A DNA stretch of 64,000 nt from positions 2,790,001-2,854,000 of the forward strand of contig OY756139.1 in assembly GCA_963576785.1 (NCBI GenBank), given 5' to 3'. Positions 58,222 to 64,000 of the stretch are shown one piece after another. The stretch is from Chlorophyllum brunneum (lineage: Eukaryota; Basidiomycota; Agaricomycetes; Agaricales; Agaricaceae). The stretch's first letter is position 1. Every line of letters begins with the position of its first letter. The translations under genes and the position numbers were made by a program. Below the pieces are notes generated by a model that was given only the letters and a program-made list of their open reading frames with translations, made no database searches and was not told the DNA's origin.

Positions 58222-59018
58222 TTAGTGCTTCTTCGCCCCGCCAATCACTGCGCCAGACTGAGCGATTATCTGCTGCAGGGTTCCTTCAGCATCCATCTGG
58301 TGAATATCCTGTATCGTCCCAACCGGGTTACCGGCCACGATCAAAACCGGTAAATCCTCGAAAGAAGTGAGGCGACGAAGCATGGGGATAAGGACGTCGC
58401 CATCATCGCGCACATCGACATCAATAATGGTAGGTGAAGGTTTCAGATGAAAATTGTTCAATATCACTTTGACTTCGCGTGAAGCTGGAGAATAGCGCTG
58501 GACAGATAAAGGTAATCGAAAAGTCAGTTCCTGATTTGGAGTCAAGGTTAAGGGAATACGCCAACCTTTGAATAAAGGAAGACTGGGTTTCTCGACCAGA
58601 CGTCATCAACCATGGCTTGTACCTCCTCAGAAGCACGAGAACTCCTCGTGTCAAAGTCCAGGACGAGCTGGGGGTCGATGGGATTGGATGGGTCAACGAA
58701 AGATGGGATTTGATTCTGGGGCAGACTGGCCAGGAAACTGGAAACGGCGGCAAGCTCCTGGGCGTTTGAGAGTCTGATCTGTGCTACTCGTTGAGTCGAT
58801 TGAGATACTGTGGCTAGGCCGGATTTGCGTATTGACTCGAGCGCAATTGTGAGCTGGTTGGGTGTAGGTTTGACTTCCGGTCTCCGCAGAGCAAGGGAGG
58901 CGCTGGAAAAGTGCACAAGGAAGACGTAGACAGTTAGAAGAGTGAGAGAGAGGAGAGCGAGGAGTGTAGTGCGCTGCCTTGACCTCCGGGGATGAAGAAC
59001 GGCGGTGAGTTGGGCCAT
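58222..59018 (-). CDS. Membrane-anchored glutaredoxin-fold protein lacking the active-site cysteine (A)
   Basis: Two exons, 58566-59018 and 58222-58497, give 242 residues. The N-terminus has a single membrane helix (TLLALLSLTLLTVYVFLVHF), so a luminal or anchored domain is expected as in yeast Grx6/Grx7. The glutaredoxin domain reads NPVFLYSKRYSPASREVKVI, then NNFHLKPSPTIIDVDVRDDG and LPVLIVAGNPVGTIQDIHQM. At the usual YCPYS the sequence is YSPAS: the catalytic Cys is Ser 154. The conserved 'VP' cis-proline region corresponds to LPVLIVAG and the glycine turn to GTIQD. An earlier start at 59111 would add 31 residues. It cannot work as a thiol reductase by the usual chemistry; it may only bind a partner or glutathione. 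Confidence 0.78.
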
Positions 59019-59111
59019 GAGTAGAGGTGTGTGAGGCTTCTCGTTGGGGGTGTGAAGAGGAAGGAGTGGCCCCTGAAGAGGAGTACGACTGGATATACGT
59101 GGAATGGACAT

Positions 59112-60513
59112 CAGGTAGGGATTGTGAGTAACGAGCGTGGTGGAATCGATAATGAAGCTTGAGCTTGGATGTAGTGATTGAAAGAACCGGGCACAGAGCC
59201 CGCTTCTTGTTTTGTCTCGTCAACAACATCAAATTGTCTTCCATAAGCACAAGACTGTGTCATTCCTTCCTTTCATCCTTATATATATCCTCGGCGGACG
59301 ACAGATACCGTCCATCGACTCTCCGTCAAATCCTCGCAGCTCCACTGTCATCCAGACTGTCAATATTTGTGTCCATCACTTGCCAAGGAGCATGGCGGGA
59401 CCCGTTCCGGAAATACTTTTGGTTTGCTGGACAAGAGTCATGTTGCGCCGTTCATGATCCACAGCTCAGCGTCCACCTCTTATCCGCCGGACTTTCTTGT
59501 CTCCATGCCAGAATATACACGGGATATTAAAAGGAAGCTCAGCCCGCATGACTACGCAGCTGAGCTCGATAGATTCAATGACTTCCCATCTATGAACGGA
59601 AAAACACGCCGAGCTGGCATTACTTCGAATCACGGACGTTCTCGCCTTCGAAACTCTGCGTCGCTCACGCGGCAGGCAGTTAGTTACCAGCCGCAGAACA
59701 AGCACACCTGCTCATCGGGTGAATAGAAGTCGTTGGTCGTGACATCAAGTGCCACTCACGATTTCGACTTACCTGCCATTGCCACGTGGGCGTCTAAAAT
59801 AGAGGGCCCTCGGATGCATTTTAGCGGTTGCAGTTAAGAGGACATGGACAGTTTCTTTTGTTGAGACGTAACTTTACTCATCTGCGGCCTCTCACAGAAC
59901 CCTATATCCTCACAAAGACTGTACCCTTGTAGCGCCTGCGATGGTCCGCGTCCGATCTTCACCAAGCGACTGTTGAGGTTGTCGCCCCCGCATATAAAAT
60001 CCTAAATCTTCGCTTACTGTTATTTTTAGATTCGATCAAGGCTTGAGGATCAATATTCCACGTTTTCCACGTGTGCGGGATCGAAAACATTCCGGGACTT
60101 TGTCGAACTATACTCGGACCCCAACGTGGAGTCAGGGGTTCATATCACCTGGACCATTCGGCTTTTTGTTTGCAATTATACTGATAGAGGAAATAATGGC
60201 GGAGGGATCCTAAGACTCGCTGGAGACGCTTAGGTACAGGAGCCTGCATGGTTATTGCACTCCAGGTCAATCGAAACCAGTGGCTGCAAGTATCATATAG
60301 TTTATCTATTTCCCAGAACACCGAAAGCAGCTGGTCATTACTGTATTGTTCCATGACATCTTAATGGCTACCCCATCCCATTCTTCCGCGTCATCTCCGG
60401 GGAAAGACTCATCCATGAGGTGTGGACTTCGTCTAAGCCTCAACGGATGATTTATAAAACGCCTTTGAATCGATACTTTTTCTCCAGGTCCCCTCAGGCA
60501 TCACTCTTCCAGC
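59112..60513. other. Intergenic with weak coding signal at 59500-59726
   Basis: A frame ending at 59726 includes RDIKRKLSPHDYAAELDRFN and SRLRNSASLTRQAVSYQPQ, which looks protein-like, but I found no start or partner exon that makes a consistent gene, and no family. The right end holds the promoter and TATA box of the esterase gene. Confidence 0.35.
60453..60458 (+). promoter_or_regulatory. TATA box upstream of the esterase gene
   Basis: TATAAA lies 61 bp before the start codon at 60514, followed by a pyrimidine-rich stretch. Inducible plant-cell-wall enzyme genes often have such boxes. Confidence 0.5.
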
Positions 60514-61802
60514 ATGTTCTCACTTTCCAAAAGTTTGTTCATACTAGCAGCCGCCCTTGGTGCCAATGCGGCACAAGGTTCTCTCCAGCAACAAACTGGC
60601 AGCTGGGGCACCAACCCCACGAACGTTGGCTTCTTTTACTATAAGCCTACCTCCCTACCCGCAAACCCTGCCTTAATCGTTGCTATTCATTACTGCTCGG
60701 GTACCGCGCAGGCCTACTTCACCGGTACCAGTTACGCCACCTTGGCCGACCAACACAAATACATTGTGATCTACCCCGATGCTCCCGACTCTGGAGGATG
60801 CTGGGATGTCCACACCACGGCCACGCTTACTCATAACGGTGGTGGTGACTCGATTGCGATCGCAAGTATGGTCCGCTATGCCATCTCAAACTGGGGTGTT
60901 GATGCATCCCGCGTTTACATGACCGGAACTTCCTCCGGAGCCATGATGACCAACGTCCTTGCTGGCGCGTACCCCGACCTTTTCGAAGCCGGGTCCGCCT
61001 TTGCTGGTGTCCCATACGGGTGTTTCGCTGGTCCAAACATGTGGAACAGCGCGTGTGCTTCAGGACAGATCACGAAGACTGCCGAGGAATGGGTAAGTGG
61101 AAAACCATCCTATCAGACCTCACCTATCTCCTAACGGAATTTTAATCCAGGGTGAACTCGTACTCTCCGGTTATCCAGGTTATTCCGGTGCTCGGCCTAA
61201 GATGCAAATCTGGCAAGGAACGCTGTTAGTCGACACGTCACTGTCACTGCTCACTATCTGACTTGCTTCCTATCCCAGCGACACTACACTCAACTATCAC
61301 AACTTTGCTGAAGGCATCAAGCAGTGGACCGACGTTTTCGGCTACAGCCAAACCCCGGTCACGACTCAACAGAACTCTCCCTTGTCGGGCTGGACTCGCA
61401 CCATATACGGACCCAACTTCCAGGCCATCAGTGCTGCTGGCATTGATCACAATATTCCAGTCCAGGCTAACGATGTTCTCAACTGGTTTGGTATCACCGG
61501 CGGTGGAGGAACAAACCCCACCACGACAAGCTCTCCTGCCGGTACCACCACCAGTCCCGCTAATGGGGCAACTCAGACCCACTGGGGCCAATGTGGAGGG
61601 TGCGCAGCGTTCCTCGGTTTCGGTTTAACGATAACTTACTCATATGTCATTAATAGATCGGGATGGGCTGGGCCTACCGTTTGCGCCTCTCCGTACACCT
61701 GTCAGGCTCTCAACCAGTGGTATTCTCAGGTCCGTATACCCCCTTCGTTTGTTCTTTCACATGAAAGCTGATTGTGGGTATAGTGCCTGTGAACGTAGTA
61801 CG
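60514..61802 (+). CDS. Secreted CE1 acetyl xylan/feruloyl-type esterase with C-terminal CBM1
   Basis: Signal peptide [20 protein letters not shown]. Esterase domain: [20 protein letters not shown], then [20 protein letters not shown] and [20 protein letters not shown] (GTSSG, the nucleophile Ser motif), [20 protein letters not shown]. After the domain, a Thr/Ser/Gly linker ([20 protein letters not shown]) leads to a CBM1 cellulose-binding module: [34 protein letters not shown]. Four introns, two in the CBM1: one after QCGG and one before the last Cys, so the final exon encodes only Cys-Leu and the stop (61794-61802). With all introns removed the four CBM1 cysteines are present. Degrades acetylated xylan in plant cell wall, a wood- or litter-decay function. 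Confidence 0.92.
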
Positions 61803-61978
61803 GTTCCACGATCGACTTAAGACGGAATGGGAACAAGGGCGGTGCCGGCAGTGCATTCTTCAAATATTTTTAAATCGTCTCGCAGAGTGTATCCGTGATG
61901 TGAGAAAGATATTCTTCTTTTTGGTGCTCTTCGAAATATTGCATTAAAAATACGACAAATCTCGAAGCTCCTTCGTAT
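61803..61978. other. Short convergent intergenic region
   Basis: 176 bp between the stops of the esterase and the glutaredoxin-fold gene B. A/T-rich; probably 3' UTRs. Confidence 0.45.
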
Positions 61979-62805
61979 TCATTGAGTATTTTTAACCCGC
62001 ACCGAAACTCCACCTTTCTTCAATGTGCTCGCGAGTATCTTGGTGTCATGTAATGCTTTCAAATCATCCGAACCTCCTAGCGACTTCCCGCGAATAAGGA
62101 TGTTGGGGAACGTGGAGTGATGAGTAAGGCGGGTGAGAAGCGCCTTGAGGATGGCCGAGTCGGCTGTTCACACTTCATTTAGACTGCGCAGCACTAAGAT
62201 GGGAAGAGACAATATACCTCTCATATCAACTTCTATGACTTTAACTGGTGGCTGGAGATCATATGTAGCCAGAAGGCTCTTGGCTTTTCCAGAATACCTA
62301 AGGAACCGAGTCTGAGGCTAGTCTTGGAGGGAACACTAATAAGGGCTACGCACGGGCAATATGTCTATTCATATCACGTCGCAAATGTCAACCATCGAGG
62401 GAATTGACCCAATCCAGGTTGAAGACTCACCTTGCTGAACACGATCAGAGGGTACTTTGAATTCAACCTTTCCACCTCTGCATTCCAGTCTGGGACGTTA
62501 TTTCCGGCGGCATAAACATCTAAACTGATCGGTTTGGACGGATCCAAATCCACCCCGTCGGCTAACACGTGCTGATACTCGTCCGAATCTGCGGTAACGA
62601 GATAGAGCAGGCCGTATATCTCATCTACTTTGGCTTGCTTCTTTGCATTGAGAACCTCTGCGATCCTGGCGCGCGAAGAGGTCAAGATGCCTGTGTCTTT
62701 CCAGGATCCTGGAAGTTCCCATGACAAGCCGAAGGACCAGACAAGTGCCAAGAGTACACAGATGAGGAGGACAAGACGAGCTGGCGTGCGACGGAGGAAC
62801 GACAT
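61979..62805 (-). CDS. Membrane-anchored glutaredoxin-fold protein lacking the active-site cysteine (B)
   Basis: Exons 62431-62805, 62218-62311 and a 3' exon ending at 61979. Start MSFLRRTPARLVLLICVLLA, a signal anchor (LVLLICVLLALVWSFGLSW). The domain begins WNAEVERLNSKYPLIVFSKT, then RFLRYSGKAKSLLATYDLQP and PVKVIEVDMR; the last exon gives SAILKALLTRLTHHSTFPNI, LIRGKSLGGSDDLKALHDTK. The cis-proline loop (STFPN) and glycine motif (GGSDD) are conserved, so the glutathione-binding fold looks kept. The active-site segment, YCPYS in normal enzymes, is FLRYS: Cys is Leu 129, plus an inserted Arg. A different splice cannot restore a Cys here. This is the second of two such Cys-less proteins within 3.5 kb. 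Confidence 0.78.
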
Positions 62806-63205
62806 GTGGGCGCGTTGAGTGGAAGACGGGGGCTGCAACAATTTATGTAATGGCGAAGGAACCACGATGCGCAGCGTGATGGCCATCCAAAAATACGCGT
62901 TCAAGTTGTACAGCCAGCTCGGGTCGAAAAGAGGCAATGTAATCGTCCCAGATATTTGAGAACTTGCTCTCGCCTACCTGACCCCGCGTGCTACTCATGA
63001 GCTCATACAGTATGGCCTTGCGTGTTATCAAACCAGCCAGTAACACAGACAACGGCAACTCCACCCAGATACCACAACACTTCTTTAATGATTTGATGCC
63101 GATATTTCCGAGACCTATTTCTGTATCCTTTCCGATGGGAATGCTACGATTGGCTGATTAACAATCAACCTCCCGACAACCCAGAGCATTGTCACCACAG
63201 ACAAC
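62806..63205. other. Divergent promoter region
   Basis: 400 bp between the starts of the glutaredoxin-fold gene B and the HAD phosphatase. Frames here, including 62843-63064, show no domain. Confidence 0.45.
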
Positions 63206-64000
63206 ATGGCTGAAAATACACAATCTTTCCCTAAGGTAGAATATGTTCTTTTCGACATGGACGGTGCGCCGCTTCCATGACCATCATGTAGTCACTCCAT
63301 TTCTCACCTAGATCTCCAGGCCTCATGATAGATTCAGAGAAAATATATACCGATGTGACGAGTTAGTCTCACGTTAGACTTAGCGGGTTGGATGGATTAT
63401 AATGTCTGGGGGCCACTGATTAGACGAGATCCTCGGAAAACATGGAAAAGAAATGACCTGGGATATCAAGGCCGGGTGTATGGGCAAGCGTGCGTTTCCT
63501 GGGAGAGTCTCCACTTCGCTAGTACTTAACCAGTCTTTTCCTCGCATAGCTGAACGACAGGCTGCGGAGCACCTGTTATCTTTCTTTCCAGACATAGACC
63601 TGACCCTTGAGGATTACCTGATACAACGGAACCGGCTACAAGACGAAAAGTGGCCTACCGTTCCCCTGCTCCCTGGCGTTGAGAAGCTGGTCTGTCATCT
63701 CAAAGCTAGCAATATTCCCATGGCAATCGCCACTGGCTCTCGTAGACGGAATTACGAAAAGAAAACAGCTCATCTTCAAGACGTATTCGGTGGTTTCGAG
63801 GGAAAGGTGATATGTGGAGATGATGCCCATCACAAGATGAGGGGGAAACCTGCCCCCGACATCTTCGTCATCGCAGCGAGGGAGCTGCTGTCCCGGAAAG
63901 TCGGTCCTGTTGAAGGTTTTATTACGGCAGAACAAAAGGAAGACAGGAAAAATGGTCTTGTCTTCGAAGACGGTTTTCCCGGAATGCAAGCAGGAAAGAG
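63206..64000 (+). CDS. HAD-superfamily phosphatase (partial, runs off right edge)
   Basis: Phosphoaspartate-type phosphatase. Motif I: VEYVLFDMDGLMIDSEKIYT (DxDG), split by an intron after FDMDG. Then NEILGKHGKEMTWDIKAGCM, the cap-domain text AERQAAEHLLSFFPDIDLTL and GVEKLVCHLKASNIPMAIAT with motif II (ATGS), GKVICGDDAHHKMRGKPAPD (Lys of motif III), and VFEDGFPGMQAGK for motif IV at the edge. The architecture is that of the DOG/GPP/HDHD1 group (pseudouridine-5'-phosphate, sugar- or glycerol-phosphate phosphatases); the substrate cannot be told. Three introns in what is visible, all GT-AG. Confidence 0.9.

Noticed and set aside
59393..59726. Candidate gene upstream of the esterase
   Set aside because: Coding-like text but no consistent start or exon chain; kept only as a note in the intergenic entry.
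1..64000. Transposons, CRISPR arrays, rRNA
   Set aside because: None of their signatures (reverse transcriptase or transposase motifs, spaced repeats, rRNA cores) was seen in either strand; decayed element remnants in the gaps cannot be ruled out by eye.

Overview
The window looks like nuclear DNA of a mushroom-forming basidiomycete (Agaricomycetes). Genes are compact and split by many 46-75 nt introns. The gene set is typical of that group: a WOPR (Gti1/Pac2) regulator family, PalC, a CBM1-tailed carbohydrate esterase, a GH18 chitinase with a hydrophobic tail, and an F-box protein of the 'LPLELWLEIF' type. No rRNA, CRISPR array or recognisable transposon ORF was seen. Gene models were built by hand by joining exons so that reading frame and family motifs were both kept.

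Layout. 1-5 kb: a SETD6/Rkm4-like methyltransferase running off the left edge, then a CRAL-TRIO lipid-transfer protein. 5.3-6.6 kb: a Ppg1-type PP2A-like phosphatase. 8.3-15.2 kb: a small C2H2 factor, the spliceosomal protein Cwc24 and a Cys3-like bZIP factor, with gene-poor gaps. 15.7-18.4 kb: an unresolved multi-exon gene divergent from an intracellular LysM protein. 20.3-25.1 kb: a glycolipid transfer protein, free methionine-(R)-sulfoxide reductase and cysteinyl-tRNA synthetase (the last two convergent). 26.6-30.5 kb: two tandem WOPR genes. 31.8-37.5 kb: TFIIA large subunit, a small coiled protein, palC, a tRNA-Val-like gene and GPI-transamidase subunit PIG-U. 37.7-42.9 kb: a membrane-anchored cysteine synthase, a CoA-binding-fold protein and a chitinase. 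45.5-51.2 kb: a small charged protein, a large zinc-finger protein, a mitochondrial carrier and an F-box protein. 53.1-54.2 kb: a third WOPR gene, inverted. 54.2-58.2 kb is gene-poor. 58.2-64 kb: two membrane-anchored glutaredoxin-fold proteins that have both lost the nucleophilic cysteine, flanking a secreted CE1-CBM1 esterase, then a HAD phosphatase running off the right edge.

Most of this is ordinary housekeeping plus some lifestyle genes. The parts worth a second look are the three-member WOPR family with a shared C-terminal motif outside the DNA-binding domain, the Cys-less glutaredoxin pair, and the splicing: a 5-nt exon in cysteine synthase, three GC-AG introns, several AAG acceptors and several introns that are a multiple of three without stops. 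Several genes touch sulfur metabolism (Cys3-like bZIP, cysteinyl-tRNA synthetase, fRMsr, cysteine synthase), but they are interleaved with unrelated genes and I do not claim a cluster.
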